From Chitinophaga terrae (ex Kim and Jung 2007) (GTDB lineage: Bacteria; Bacteroidota; Bacteroidia; Chitinophagales; Chitinophagaceae): a stretch of 64,000 nucleotides of DNA. The stretch is taken from NCBI RefSeq assembly GCF_900107795.1, contig NZ_FNRL01000001.1, positions 120,544-184,543 on the forward strand, read 5' to 3'. The notes beneath the pieces are model-generated. The model did not search any database and was not told the DNA's origin. It saw nothing but the letters and a program-made list of their open reading frames with translations. Below, piece by piece: positions 26,478 to 35,118 of the stretch. How positions within the stretch are numbered: position 1 is the stretch's first letter; each line of letters begins with the position of its first letter. A program made the translations under genes and the position numbers.

Positions 26478-27605
26478 TTAGGTTAATATGTTGAAATATC
26501 TGGTTATTTCTTTTTGTAATTGTCCCCATCCATCCTCACTTCCTAAGTCAATTCCTCTATCCCAATCCAGTGCATCATCATGCATATTATTATAATAGAG
26601 TTGTGCAGTCTTTGTTTTCAGGTTAACATATGCCGTTAAATCATGTGGCCCATTTTTCCATTCAAATTGAACATCTCCTTGGGGAGTAGGAAAGGTATAT
26701 GGCAGATATGTTTCAGTATTAAAGTACTCTCTAAAACTGTCGCTAAGCCAGGCAATATCGTTTCGATTGAATTCTTCTCCTTCCCCATCAAACCATCCTT
26801 TTTGAAAACCCAAAAACTCATCGAGTCTATCTGGCACATCGAGTGGATCCAACAAGGTCACAGCTTCAACATCAATGCATTCCAATTTATCCTGTTCATT
26901 AAATAATCCTATCCCTTTAATTTCAACCTTTCTGTTGTTTTCAAAGCCATTAAAAGCCTCTAATAATGTTTGAGAACTTTCACTGTCGATATTAAGAGCT
27001 ATTTTGAGTTTATCATTGGTAATAATTGTACATTTTTTTTCTGCTTTATCGAAAGCTGAAATTTTTCCTCTAACCGTTGTTTCAGCTGAGACCGAGGTAG
27101 CTCCAGGTACAGCAAGAACAAGCTTTTTCCGGTTGAGTTTAGTCAGCGTTGCTGTTGATTGCAGGTTGGGAGATTGGAACGTAATGCTTTCGTCATCTCT
27201 TAGTCGTTTTCCAATTTTATTGAAGTATTCTAAATACTTTGCAGGGAAACGTTCCTTCAATTCCCCATTCTGATCAGCGTCATTTATCGTTAAAATTATG
27301 CGTTGTCTAGCCTCTTCAAAGATGGGATACGTGTCCAATTCACCAATCAGGAACGAAGATGCAACCAATATTAAATTCGCTATGGAGCTTCCTTCCGATA
27401 TATTAGATAATTTCAATGAAATTCCTTCACCAAACCCCTTTGGCACTTTGTGTTTATCATGCGTCTCATAATACACATGTTTGGCAACTTTCAGCAGTAA
27501 TTCCTGGTAAATTTTAAAGTCCTCCAATAATTCAACCGGAATGGAATGATCTTCAAATCTTTTACCTGAAAGCTTCGGGTTCAAAAAAGGATGTGATTCC
27601 ATCAT
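26478..27605 (-). CDS. Uncharacterised protein, first gene of a two-gene module
   Basis: A 375-residue soluble protein that I cannot assign to a known function. Three parts can be made out: an alpha-helical N-terminus (about 1-130, with KRFEDHSIPVELLEDF and EGISLKLSNISEGSSIANL), a central small beta domain (about 178-255, TVRGKISAFDKAEKKCTII ... KVEIKGIGLF ... LECID) with the strand order of an OB-like fold, and a C-terminal alpha/beta part (WLSDSFREYF, YTFPTPQGDVQFEWKNG, AYVNLKTKTAQLYY). The operon lies in an AT-rich stretch next to the 64-bp repeats, which suggests horizontal acquisition. Confidence 0.75.
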   Translation of the reverse strand: MMESHPFLNPKLSGKRFEDHSIPVELLEDFKIYQELLLKVAKHVYYETHDKHKVPKGFGEGISLKLSNISEGSSIANLILVASSFLIGELDTYPIFEEARQRIILTINDADQNGELKERFPAKYLEYFNKIGKRLRDDESITFQSPNLQSTATLTKLNRKKLVLAVPGATSVSAETTVRGKISAFDKAEKKCTIITNDKLKIALNIDSESSQTLLEAFNGFENNRKVEIKGIGLFNEQDKLECIDVEAVTLLDPLDVPDRLDEFLGFQKGWFDGEGEEFNRNDIAWLSDSFREYFNTETYLPYTFPTPQGDVQFEWKNGPHDLTAYVNLKTKTAQLYYNNMHDDALDWDRGIDLGSEDGWGQLQKEITRYFNILT

Positions 27606-27919
27606 CTAATGATTTCATTATTTAATAAGATTACACATTATTTTTAAATGCGTACTATAAAAGGAAAAGCATTCAACATATATTTTAAATTAAAATACAA
27701 CAAACAACCAGCTTTGCTTACCGCCGGGAACAATCTACTCCCTAAAACTTGCTATTAAAAAACATATTTCACAACGAAGCGCAAAGAAATTCAGTAGCCT
27801 GTGAGTTGCCTGTGCACTACATAATTTCTTTGCGCTGTTGCTGAGGTTGCAAAACTCCAGCCGGTATAGGGAAAATTAGAATGGCATAGGAAACGAACAC
27901 CTGTGCTCTGCAACCCGCT
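27606..27919. other. Gene-free AT-rich stretch with one inverted repeat
   Basis: Upstream region of the two-gene module and downstream region of the acylphosphatase. The part 27606-27720 is strongly AT-rich and probably holds the module's promoter, although no full TTTG-N19-TAnnTTTG was found. The inverted repeat at 27778-27836 is listed separately. Confidence 0.5.
27778..27836. repeat. Inverted repeat AGCGCAAAGAAATT (GCAAAG family)
   Basis: AGCGCAAAGAAATT (27778-27791) and AATTTCTTTGCGCT (27823-27836) are perfect 14-bp complements with a 31-nt loop. The words GCGCAAAGA are those of the larger palindromes at 2621-2796 and 49675-49886, so this may be a small relative. Confidence 0.7.
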
Positions 27920-28207
27920 TTATGAATAAAGGATAGTAAAGCCTTTGATATGCTCTACTTCCCCATCTGTTACATTAACTTCTTTTACTACAGCCATGGC
28001 CGGACCCGATTTACACCATGATATGAAGTTCTCCATATTTTCCGGTGTAGCTTCTGCCATGATCCAAACACTTCCGTCAAGGAGGTTTTTCACTTGCCCC
28101 TGAACCTTCATTGATTCAGCTACACGTTTAGCATTTACTCTGAATCCCACGCCCTGAACATGGCCTTTAATTATGATCTCTTTGTGAATGATTGATTGGG
28201 TGGTCAT
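27920..28207 (-). CDS. acyP: Acylphosphatase
   Basis: A 95-residue enzyme that hydrolyses acyl phosphates such as acetyl phosphate. The signature GHVQGVGFR is at residues 15-23, with the phosphate-binding Arg23, and the catalytic Asn41 is in VKNLLDGSVWIMAE. The ending GFTILYS matches the family's last strand. It is on its own between non-coding stretches. Confidence 0.95.
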   Translation of the reverse strand: MTTQSIIHKEIIIKGHVQGVGFRVNAKRVAESMKVQGQVKNLLDGSVWIMAEATPENMENFISWCKSGPAMAVVKEVNVTDGEVEHIKGFTILYS

Positions 28208-28854
28208 ATATAAACAATTAAATGCACTCGCACTATCTCCGAAAGCAACCGGCAGCTATTTCCATTTTTTCCGGCTCCTTCCCCGAATTACGGGATAAAG
28301 ATACAAACAACCTCCATTCCATCTACAACAGATCGATAATTAAATCCTTAAGTATAATAAAATAGTAACAAATTTCAAGCTCTTCATACCGATACAACTA
28401 ATACGTAGGCATCTGAACCTGAAGAAACTGTAACATACGGGAGAGCAATACAAATTTCAAACTGATCTTTCTGTACTTTAAAGGTTAACAAAAGGGGATC
28501 ACAAACATAACATTCAATACAAGCTAAAAACAGTAAAATGGTAGCAAAAGCTGCTCATATCTGAACCAGGAAAATCACTCCCACCTGAACCAGGATTACC
28601 AGATGAATATACCCGCAACATCGCATGAACTGGGCATGCCGCGACTACAATACTTATCGCAATCATTATTACCAACGCGCGAATGATAACAAACAATTAC
28701 AACAACAACAGTATGAAAGGTGGTTAACTTGAGGGAAACAAACATCGACGAAAATTGATACAAAGGGGATAACAAAGTATGTATAATCGTTCAATTTCTA
28801 TCGATCTTGCGAACTTACCACCCGGTAATACCTGAATCAAGCAGCCAAATGCAG
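28208..28854. other. 647-bp stretch without recognised gene
   Basis: No convincing coding region, RNA or repeat was found. Short open frames (for example near 28514-28696) lack family features and codon bias. The DNA is AT-rich and resembles the accessory stretch to its left. It may be a decayed region. Confidence 0.45.
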
Positions 28855-29457
28855 CTACGCCGCATAGTTATTTATAAACAAGGAACCTGGAAGATGTTCA
28901 ATATCACCAAATACAAAATCCTTTACCCGCTCGTACTTCCCACCTTCCACAGGCCTTCTCAGCAAAGTGAAACAGTGGCAATTAAAGCTACGTACAAACA
29001 TCTGCTGCGATAAAGTCGCCATTACCTTACCGGTTTCAGCTTTCCCTACTCCCCTGGCCAACAAAATATGCGGCCTGAATTGCTGCGGCTTTAGTTCAAA
29101 TGTTTGCAAAATTGAACGGTGTAAATCAATTAATGGCTTCGGATTGGCAATATTGATAAATACACTATTATGACCGTCCGCATGCTGGTAGGTATCCATC
29201 TTTGCAGTATATACCACAAAACCACCTTGCTGACGCGCTGCATCCTCTAACATCGTGATAAAATCAGACTGAAAACGTTCAGGAAATGCTGACCTGAACA
29301 AAGCAATATGAACCGGGGCCCCCACCATCGTAGCATCATTCACTTCTGTTGCTACAAACTGGCGGATACGTGTTACATCCTGCGCAATCAAGACATCCGG
29401 ATTAACAACTATCAAATAATCATAAATAGTATCCGTCATTTCAATATTCGTATTCAT
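28855..29457 (-). CDS. 2H-phosphoesterase-like protein (2'-5' RNA ligase family)
   Basis: About 200 residues with two H-h-x-h motifs placed symmetrically, HIALFRS near residue 60 and HILLARG near residue 145, the hallmark of the 2H phosphoesterase/LigT superfamily, though neither has the usual Thr or Ser after the hydrophobic residue. The group cleaves or ligates 2',5' or cyclic phosphates in RNA or nucleotides. I start at 29457 because a -7 box lies at 29495-29502, after which transcription would begin inside the longer frame starting at 29505. Lone gene; the true substrate is unknown. Confidence 0.65.
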   Translation of the reverse strand: MNTNIEMTDTIYDYLIVVNPDVLIAQDVTRIRQFVATEVNDATMVGAPVHIALFRSAFPERFQSDFITMLEDAARQQGGFVVYTAKMDTYQHADGHNSVFINIANPKPLIDLHRSILQTFELKPQQFRPHILLARGVGKAETGKVMATLSQQMFVRSFNCHCFTLLRRPVEGGKYERVKDFVFGDIEHLPGSLFINNYAA

Positions 29458-29494
29458 AACCGATAATTTAATTCGTTCTGTTAGAATGACACTA

Positions 29495-29502
29495 CAAATA
29501 TA
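29495..29502 (-). promoter_or_regulatory. Promoter -7 box for the 2H-phosphoesterase gene
   Basis: TATATTTG fits TAnnTTTG on the minus strand, with TTAG (three of four bases of TTTG) 19 bases upstream. It fixes the start codon at 29457. Confidence 0.5.
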
Positions 29503-29573
29503 CAAACTCTTTTCAGAATTACTAATTTTTTTAGCAAAATTTACTAAAAAAATAAGCAGTCAAGATAAAAAAA

Positions 29574-29603
29574 CGCGGCAACGCTGATCCACAGCGTGCC
29601 GCG
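29574..29603 (-). terminator. Terminator of tpiA
   Basis: On the minus strand CGCGGC-ACGCTG pairs with CAGCGT-GCCGCG (one bulge) and is followed by TTTTTTTATC. Confidence 0.85.
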
Positions 29604-29624
29604 CTCCTAATCTTTTGCTAAATG

Positions 29625-30386
29625 CTATCCCAGTTTCTGGATAATAGACACGAAATCAGCAGCTACCAACGACGCGCCGCCAATCAATCCGCCATCTACG
29701 TCCGGGCAGGCAAACAGTTCTGCCGCATTACCCGGTTTGGCACTTCCTCCGTACAAAATAGTTGTATGTAAAGCTATTTCATTGCCATATTTAGCCGCTA
29801 CCTGCGAACGGATGAATGCATGCATATCCTGCGCCTGCGCAGAACTTGCTGTTAAGCCCGTTCCTATAGCCCAGATCGGTTCGTATGCAATTACAATCTT
29901 TTTAAACTCCTCTGCGCTCAGGTGGAAAATACTTTCTTCCAGCTGCTTAGCTACAAAAGCATTCTGAGTTCCTGCCTCCCTGATATTCAAAGGCTCGCCG
30001 CAGCAGAAAATTGGTTTTATTCCAAAGGCCAGCGCCTGGTCTACTTTCTTCGCCAGTATAGCATTGCTCTCCTGGAAATACTCCCTTCTTTCAGAGTGAC
30101 CCAGGATCACATAATCAACATTGATAGACTGCAGCATCTCTGCAGATACTTCGCCTGTATAAGCGCCGGATTTCTCGCTTGCACAATTCTGTGCCGCTAC
30201 AAAAAATCCCGGATAGTTCTTCAACAGCGATTTAGCTTTGGTCAGATATGGAAACGGAGTGGCTACAACTACTTCCTGTCCTTCTCCCAGCTTCAGTCCG
30301 GCCTGCAGTATATCATTGATCAACTGCTCGCCCTGCGCCAGTGTGAGATTCATTTTCCAGTTGCCCGCAACAATTTTCTTTCTCAT
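29625..30386 (-). CDS. tpiA: Triose-phosphate isomerase
   Basis: Interconverts dihydroxyacetone phosphate and glyceraldehyde 3-phosphate in glycolysis. The 253-residue length is typical. Active-site residues are Lys11 in GNWKMN, His97 in LGHSERR and Glu169 in AYEPIWAIGTG, followed by the phosphate-binding ILYGGSAKPGNA and GGLIGGASL loops. Twenty-one bp separate it from the GlmU-like gene on the same strand, so the two are probably co-transcribed. Confidence 0.98.
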   Translation of the reverse strand: MRKKIVAGNWKMNLTLAQGEQLINDILQAGLKLGEGQEVVVATPFPYLTKAKSLLKNYPGFFVAAQNCASEKSGAYTGEVSAEMLQSINVDYVILGHSERREYFQESNAILAKKVDQALAFGIKPIFCCGEPLNIREAGTQNAFVAKQLEESIFHLSAEEFKKIVIAYEPIWAIGTGLTASSAQAQDMHAFIRSQVAAKYGNEIALHTTILYGGSAKPGNAAELFACPDVDGGLIGGASLVAADFVSIIQKLG

Positions 30387-30407
30387 AATTTTCTTTGATA
30401 TTAAATT

Positions 30408-31580
30408 TTAAGGTCTTTTCTCTTTTGTTTGCTCATAAACCGCTTCCAGTATCTCCGCTTCTTCCCGCTGCAATGGCTGTCCTTTTAACTGTTTCCAGTT
30501 ACCGGCATCCCGCAGCGCTTCCGTAAGCCGGTAACTCTGCTGATGATCTCCCCAACTGAAACTAGGCAGGAACTTTGGCGGCAGATGCGCGCCAAATATA
30601 TTGCAGGATACCCCTACCACTGTCCCGGTATTCAGCATGGTATTAATGCCACAGCGGCTATAATCTCCCATCAGCACCCCGCATTTTGTACCGGCTACCG
30701 CCCATTCGCCCTGTCCTTCCATATAGATCTTCACAGGGGAAACATTGTTTTTCAGGTTGGAGCAGGTTGTATTAGCGCCCAGGTTGCACCATTCTCCCAA
30801 CACCGCATCGCCCAGGTAGCCGTCATGCGCTTTATTGGAATACCCGAACATCACCGTATTCTTGATCTCTCCGCCTCCCACGCAATGCGGCCCTAAAGTT
30901 GTGGCGCCGTATACTTTGGCCCCCATCTTCAACACTGCCTTTTCTCCCAATGCCAACGCACCCCTGATCAGGCATCCTTCCATTACCAGCGCATCTTTAC
31001 CTATATAAACAGGCCCGCTGCTGGCATTCAGCACACTGCATTCCACAGAAGCCCCAGGCTCCAGGAATATATCCGCAGGATTGATCAGTTGATTGGTGGA
31101 TGATATGGGTGCAGATACCCTTCCTTCGGTCAGTAACCGGAAATCGGCCCTGATAGCTTTATCGTTAAGCGCAAAGATATCCCAAGGCTTATAAATTCCT
31201 AGTACCTCCCCCGTATAATTTTTACGGTTAGCGGATGGCAACAGGGAAATAGTTGGTTCGCTGATTGCTTTTGCCAGCAATTGGTCATTCCTGTATAACT
31301 CCTCGTCGGGCCCCAGCGCCTGTATAGCCGCAACCAGCCCGGCGTCGGGACATATATTACCTGCCACCAGCACATTTACCTGGTCTTTTTGTAACCGCAA
31401 AGGATATTTCGCCTGTAAATAAGGAATGGTAAAATGACTGACCGCGGCGCCTAACCAACGCTCCCATTTCTCCTGGATGGTTAAAATGCCTATACGACAG
31501 GCCGCCGCAGGCCGGGTATGTGTAAAGGGGTACAGATCTTCACGTACGGGCGTGTCAAATAATATGTAATTACGCTCCAT
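30408..31580 (-). CDS. GlmU-like sugar nucleotidyltransferase family protein
   Basis: About 390 residues in the Bacteroidota GlmU-family layout: an N-terminal region starting MERNYILFDTPVREDLYPFTHTRPAAACRIG, then from about residue 165 a left-handed beta-helix of hexapeptides (NPADIFLEPGASVECSVLNASSG is the run-in, then VYIGKDALVMEG, KAVLKMGAKVYGATTLG) ending with SRCGINTMLNTGTVVGVSCNI. It probably acts on a sugar nucleotide in cell-wall or surface-sugar synthesis, but the catalytic loop is not canonical. The start at 31580 is preferred to 31610 because the upstream codons overlap the rpmE2 terminator. Confidence 0.8.
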   Translation of the reverse strand: MERNYILFDTPVREDLYPFTHTRPAAACRIGILTIQEKWERWLGAAVSHFTIPYLQAKYPLRLQKDQVNVLVAGNICPDAGLVAAIQALGPDEELYRNDQLLAKAISEPTISLLPSANRKNYTGEVLGIYKPWDIFALNDKAIRADFRLLTEGRVSAPISSTNQLINPADIFLEPGASVECSVLNASSGPVYIGKDALVMEGCLIRGALALGEKAVLKMGAKVYGATTLGPHCVGGGEIKNTVMFGYSNKAHDGYLGDAVLGEWCNLGANTTCSNLKNNVSPVKIYMEGQGEWAVAGTKCGVLMGDYSRCGINTMLNTGTVVGVSCNIFGAHLPPKFLPSFSWGDHQQSYRLTEALRDAGNWKQLKGQPLQREEAEILEAVYEQTKEKRP

Positions 31581-31593
31581 AGCGCTAAAAATA

Positions 31594-31624
31594 AAAAATC
31601 CCATCGACAAGCCGATGGGATTTT
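31594..31624 (-). terminator. Terminator of rpmE2
   Basis: AAATCCCATCG and CGATGGGATTT form an 11-bp stem flanked by A and T runs, 23 bp past the stop of the L31 gene. Confidence 0.85.
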
Positions 31625-31646
31625 ACTAAAATATTTTACAAGCAAA

Positions 31647-31898
31647 CTAAGCTTTCTTAGCGTAACGTTTGTTGAATTTGTCAATACGTCCTGCAGTATC
31701 CACCAATACATTCTTACCAGTATAGAAAGGGTGAGAGGTATTGGAAATTTCCAACTTGATCAAAGGGTATTCATTACCGTCTTCCCATTTAATAGTTTCT
31801 TTGGAAGGAGCGGTAGAGCGGCTTAAAAAGCTCTCACCGTTTGACATATCTTTAAATACCACAAATCTGTAACTTTCTGGATGGATTCCCTGTTTCAT
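31647..31898 (-). CDS. rpmE2: 50S ribosomal protein L31 type B
   Basis: Eighty-three residues from [17 protein letters not shown] to the basic end FNKRYAKKA, matching type-B L31. The zinc-binding CxxC of type A is absent, as expected. The frame is open for 18 more codons upstream, but the L31 family begins at MKxGIHP, so I start at 31898. Single gene with its own terminator. Confidence 0.96.
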   Translation of the reverse strand: MKQGIHPESYRFVVFKDMSNGESFLSRSTAPSKETIKWEDGNEYPLIKLEISNTSHPFYTGKNVLVDTAGRIDKFNKRYAKKA

Positions 31899-31969
31899 AT
31901 CAAAATTATTGTAATAGAGGTGCAAAATTAAACAAAAACTTTGAACCCCCAAAGTTATTTCTAAAAATA

Positions 31970-32461
31970 TTAGGATTTCATGTTTACATACTGTAAAGGA
32001 ATACCCAGGTTCGATTCCTTCATCTTTTGTATAACTTCCTGTAAATCATCGATCTTTTTGCCAGTCACCCTTACAATATCATCCATAATGGCAGCCTGAA
32101 CCTTTAACCCTGAATCTTTGATCAGTTTAACGATCTTCTTCGCATCTTCCTGTTTGATGCCATTCCTTACAGGTATTTCCTTCTTGAAAACTTTACCGCT
32201 CTGGTAAGGCTCCTTGCTCTGGTCATAGATGTTGGCATCCAGTCCCTGGCGCATCGTTTTGCTAACCAATACATCCAGCACCTGCCCTAACTTCATATCA
32301 CTCTCCACCTCTATATTCAAAACCAGGTCTTTCTTATTCAACTCTATCTCTACATGCGAACCTTTAAAATCATAACGATTAGTGATCTCCTTCTTTACGG
32401 TGTTAACAGCGTTATCTAATGTCTGCAAATCTACCTTACTGGCAATATCAAAAGACGGCAT
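31970..32461 (-). CDS. YajQ-family nucleotide-binding protein
   Basis: About 163 residues with the YajQ pattern throughout: [63 protein letters not shown] and KDLQEVIQxMK-type ending. YajQ proteins have two ferredoxin-like halves and bind cyclic di-GMP or RNA in some species. The ATG at 32461 matches the family start; the longer frame begins with TTG. Confidence 0.93.
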   Translation of the reverse strand: MPSFDIASKVDLQTLDNAVNTVKKEITNRYDFKGSHVEIELNKKDLVLNIEVESDMKLGQVLDVLVSKTMRQGLDANIYDQSKEPYQSGKVFKKEIPVRNGIKQEDAKKIVKLIKDSGLKVQAAIMDDIVRVTGKKIDDLQEVIQKMKESNLGIPLQYVNMKS

Positions 32462-32555
32462 AACCAATTACTTTTAAATGAACGTCAAAGATAAACATTC
32501 TTTCTCTTTTAGTTAAGCGTATCCTTCAAGGGCGGCGACCGCAAGTGAAATGCAA

Positions 32556-32591
32556 CAAAAAAGGCATCCCCGGCGGAAGAGATACCTTTAC
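32556..32591 (-). terminator. Terminator-like hairpin of the sigma-factor operon
   Basis: On the minus strand AAAGGTATC pairs with GATGCCTTTT (one mismatch) across a GC-rich loop and is followed by more T residues, about 120 bp past the last gene of the operon. Confidence 0.55.
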
Positions 32592-32709
32592 ATTTATTAA
32601 CTATACTTAAAACCGGTAACAATGGCAGATGAGTGTAGAATAAAGCAGGCAGAGATCTACCTGCCGTCATTTCATATACTCTAAATCTAACTTGTTATCT
32701 TTTTGGCTA

Positions 32710-33441
32710 TTATATCCTTGTTACGGTGCCTGCGCCTGAAATTCCCTGTTTTACCTGCGCATTACCTTTATATCTTATACGGCCGGCGCCTGATACGCCT
32801 GCATCCAGGCGTTTGTTCACGTTCACAGAAACCTTTCCGCTACCGCTCACGCCTATCTCTGCGTCATCAGTATTTAAATCCAGCGCTGCCACTTCTCCTG
32901 CGCCTGAAATGCCATACTCTGCTGATGCTGCATTGCCTTTCAGGTTAACCAGGCTGGCGCCGCTGGTGCCTACTTTCAGTTTGCGAACATTAATGTCCAG
33001 GTCAACCCTGGTTTTACCGCTGAGGCCCAGTTCCAGGTTATCTGATCTCAGGGTGCCTTTACTCGTGAAAGTACTGATACCGCTGGACGACAGGGTTTTA
33101 ATATCCTTCATGGTAATGTAAACGTTGATCTTTTTGGTCGGCTCAATATTGTAACCATTTTTTGTACCGATACCCAGCGTACTTCCTTTTACCTTGGTTT
33201 CTATATATGGCAGGAGATTTTCTTCTGCCTCAATTCTTAAAGTACAGCTATTGCCTTGTTCAAGAATTACATTATAGATACCTGAAACTGCAACGCTGTT
33301 AAAAGCATCAACCGGGCGATTTTCTTCCTTTTGATTGCCGTTGCCGGTCACTCTTTCGTTGTCGAAACGAAAAGACATGAATATTCCTGCAGCTGCCAGT
33401 ACGGTTACAACAGCCAGGCTTATTGATAGTAACTTTTTCAT
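32710..33441 (-). CDS. Head GIN domain (DUF2807) secreted protein
   Basis: A 243-residue exported protein with an N-terminal hydrophobic signal segment (3-25). The GIN/DUF2807 pattern starts at RPVDAFNSVAVSGIYNVILEQG and continues as short repeated beta strands (LSSSGISTFTSKG, LGLSGKTRVDLD, VGTSGASLVNLKG, GISGAGEVAALD, GVSGSGKVSVN), a right-handed beta-solenoid. It is the last gene of an ECF sigma operon. Such proteins are thought to be adhesin-like, but no role is established. Confidence 0.85.
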   Translation of the reverse strand: MKKLLSISLAVVTVLAAAGIFMSFRFDNERVTGNGNQKEENRPVDAFNSVAVSGIYNVILEQGNSCTLRIEAEENLLPYIETKVKGSTLGIGTKNGYNIEPTKKINVYITMKDIKTLSSSGISTFTSKGTLRSDNLELGLSGKTRVDLDINVRKLKVGTSGASLVNLKGNAASAEYGISGAGEVAALDLNTDDAEIGVSGSGKVSVNVNKRLDAGVSGAGRIRYKGNAQVKQGISGAGTVTRI

Positions 33442-33488
33442 TTGTAGTTAGATTTTTGGTTAAAAGATTTTAGAATGGCGTTTTTTAT

Positions 33489-34574
33489 TTAGAATACATC
33501 TAAGTTCACATCTGTATTGGTTCCCTTGATCTTCACCTGGGGCGAGCCGTCGTTACCTCCGCCGGCGATAGCGCTGTAATTGTGCACACTGCCCTTCTTC
33601 TCTGAATAAACATTCTTTACATCCAGGCCACTGACCCGCAGGTTTCCATACACCAGGTTAGCCTGTATGGCCAAGGGTTGCCGGCGGCTGAAAGCCAGCT
33701 TGATATCGGAGTAAACTCCGCGCAGATCTGCCCCTTTGAAACCTGTACCAACTTTCTCTACCTTGATACCTCCATAGGTCAGCGATACATTGATCTCCGA
33801 CTGCACTTCTTCTGCTTTCACATCCGAATAAGTATACTTTCCATCCAGGCTGTTGATCTTTCCTATCTTGAGATCAGAGTAGTTCGCATTCAACTTCACA
33901 TCCTGGGCCCGTTCTACAGTATAGTTGCTGTAATTGGCCGCAGTAACAATATTTTCTGCTCTCTCAACATTAACGGTGCTGTAGTTCGCTTTCAGATCTA
34001 CCTGCTTTGCTCTGCCTATCTTTCCTTTATCGCAGTAATTGATCTTTAAATTCAGGTTCTCTGCGTCCCTGATATCAAAAGTGCAATAGTTCATATTCAG
34101 GATGGCAGGGAAAGTGAATCTCTCTACAATCACATCTCCAAACTGGTTATCTACCATTACCTGCTGTAAACTTTGCGGAACGTAAATATCATAGTCAATG
34201 TTCACATACCCTTTGGTATCGTTGTTGTTATTGCCCCATGAAAACCAGCTGCCGCCTGAACCTGGTCTGTTATAGGTGGTGCGCAGCGAAATCTGGGAAG
34301 AACTGTTCTCTGACTTGATCTCAACAGCTTCGGCATTGCTCTGGGCCTGGGCGTCATCTTTTCCGAAACCGGTAATAGTGATCGTTGCTTTCACTTCATT
34401 CTTGTTCCAGGTGTGGAAGATGATCTTTCCGTATTTGTTGGCAACATTGAAATTGGCATTGTTGTCAACTGTAAAGTTTTTGGTGATGATTTTTTTGTAT
34501 GCTGTTTTTCCTTCTACCGCATATGCCATTATTGGTAATAAAAGGAACAGGAGACATTTAAATTTCAGCTTCAT
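33489..34574 (-). CDS. Secreted beta-solenoid-like protein (DUF4097-like)
   Basis: A 361-residue exported protein: signal peptide 1-19 (ending MAYAVEG), then rows of about 20 residues with repeated polar-hydrophobic patterns (YSTVNVERAEN, YSNYTVERAQD, YSDLKIGKINS, YSDVKAEEVQS, YGGIKVEKVGT), as in beta-helix adhesins. It overlaps the anti-sigma gene by 17 bp and precedes the GIN protein, so it belongs to the same operon. It could be the regulated product or the envelope sensor of the sigma system. The family call is tentative. Confidence 0.65.
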   Translation of the reverse strand: MKLKFKCLLFLLLPIMAYAVEGKTAYKKIITKNFTVDNNANFNVANKYGKIIFHTWNKNEVKATITITGFGKDDAQAQSNAEAVEIKSENSSSQISLRTTYNRPGSGGSWFSWGNNNNDTKGYVNIDYDIYVPQSLQQVMVDNQFGDVIVERFTFPAILNMNYCTFDIRDAENLNLKINYCDKGKIGRAKQVDLKANYSTVNVERAENIVTAANYSNYTVERAQDVKLNANYSDLKIGKINSLDGKYTYSDVKAEEVQSEINVSLTYGGIKVEKVGTGFKGADLRGVYSDIKLAFSRRQPLAIQANLVYGNLRVSGLDVKNVYSEKKGSVHNYSAIAGGGNDGSPQVKIKGTNTDVNLDVF

Positions 34575-35118
34575 AATGCTTTTTTGTTTGTTCCGGAGTA
34601 ACTTTTTTCTCTTGCAATTCCTCCAGAATTTTGTCGAGAAGATCCAGTTTCAGTTGATAATACCGTATGAGGGCTGCTTTGATCCTCTCATTGCCAGGGT
34701 TATTTTTTAACTCCTTTTCCAATGTTTTATACGTTTCATTGCGCAATTCAAGTTCTTTGCGGGCAGCGCTATCCAGGCCCAGCTCTTCCAACGGATAAGC
34801 ATTGATCAACTTCAACTTTTCGTTTATCCGGCTGCTGTAGTAGGTCTTGGCCTCTGCCACATCCGGAGCTAACACAGCTAAAGAAGCTTTTCGCTGCTGA
34901 TTACGGGAGATGAAAAAAAACATGGTACCAGCGTTTATCAATAATAAGGCGATGACGGCTGCTCTAAACCAGTTCCTTTTCACGAGGGGGATGATCTTAG
35001 CCCCTCCCTGTTGCGTTCCCAACTCCTTTTCAATTGCATCCCAAAGATGGGGAGACGGACCAGGTACTTCAAACTCCTCCCGGTGTTGCTGAACGAATCT
35101 TTCTAAATCTTCTGGCAT
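34558..35118 (-). CDS. Probable anti-sigma factor, single membrane segment
   Basis: A 186-residue protein with a cytoplasmic N-terminus (PEDLERFVQQHREEFEVPGPS, HLWDAIEKEL), one transmembrane helix at about 51-71, and a periplasmic charged helical domain with a long coiled coil (about 100-180). Its start overlaps the sigma-factor stop (TAATG), the coupling usual for sigma/anti-sigma pairs. No zinc-binding ZAS motif is seen. The role is inferred from position and topology. Confidence 0.7.
   Translation of the reverse strand: MPEDLERFVQQHREEFEVPGPSPHLWDAIEKELGTQQGGAKIIPLVKRNWFRAAVIALLLINAGTMFFFISRNQQRKASLAVLAPDVAEAKTYYSSRINEKLKLINAYPLEELGLDSAARKELELRNETYKTLEKELKNNPGNERIKAALIRYYQLKLDLLDKILEELQEKKVTPEQTKKHYEAEI

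Noticed and set aside
28514..28696. 60-codon minus-strand open frame
   Set aside because: No start context, no recognisable family and no neighbouring partner; likely chance.
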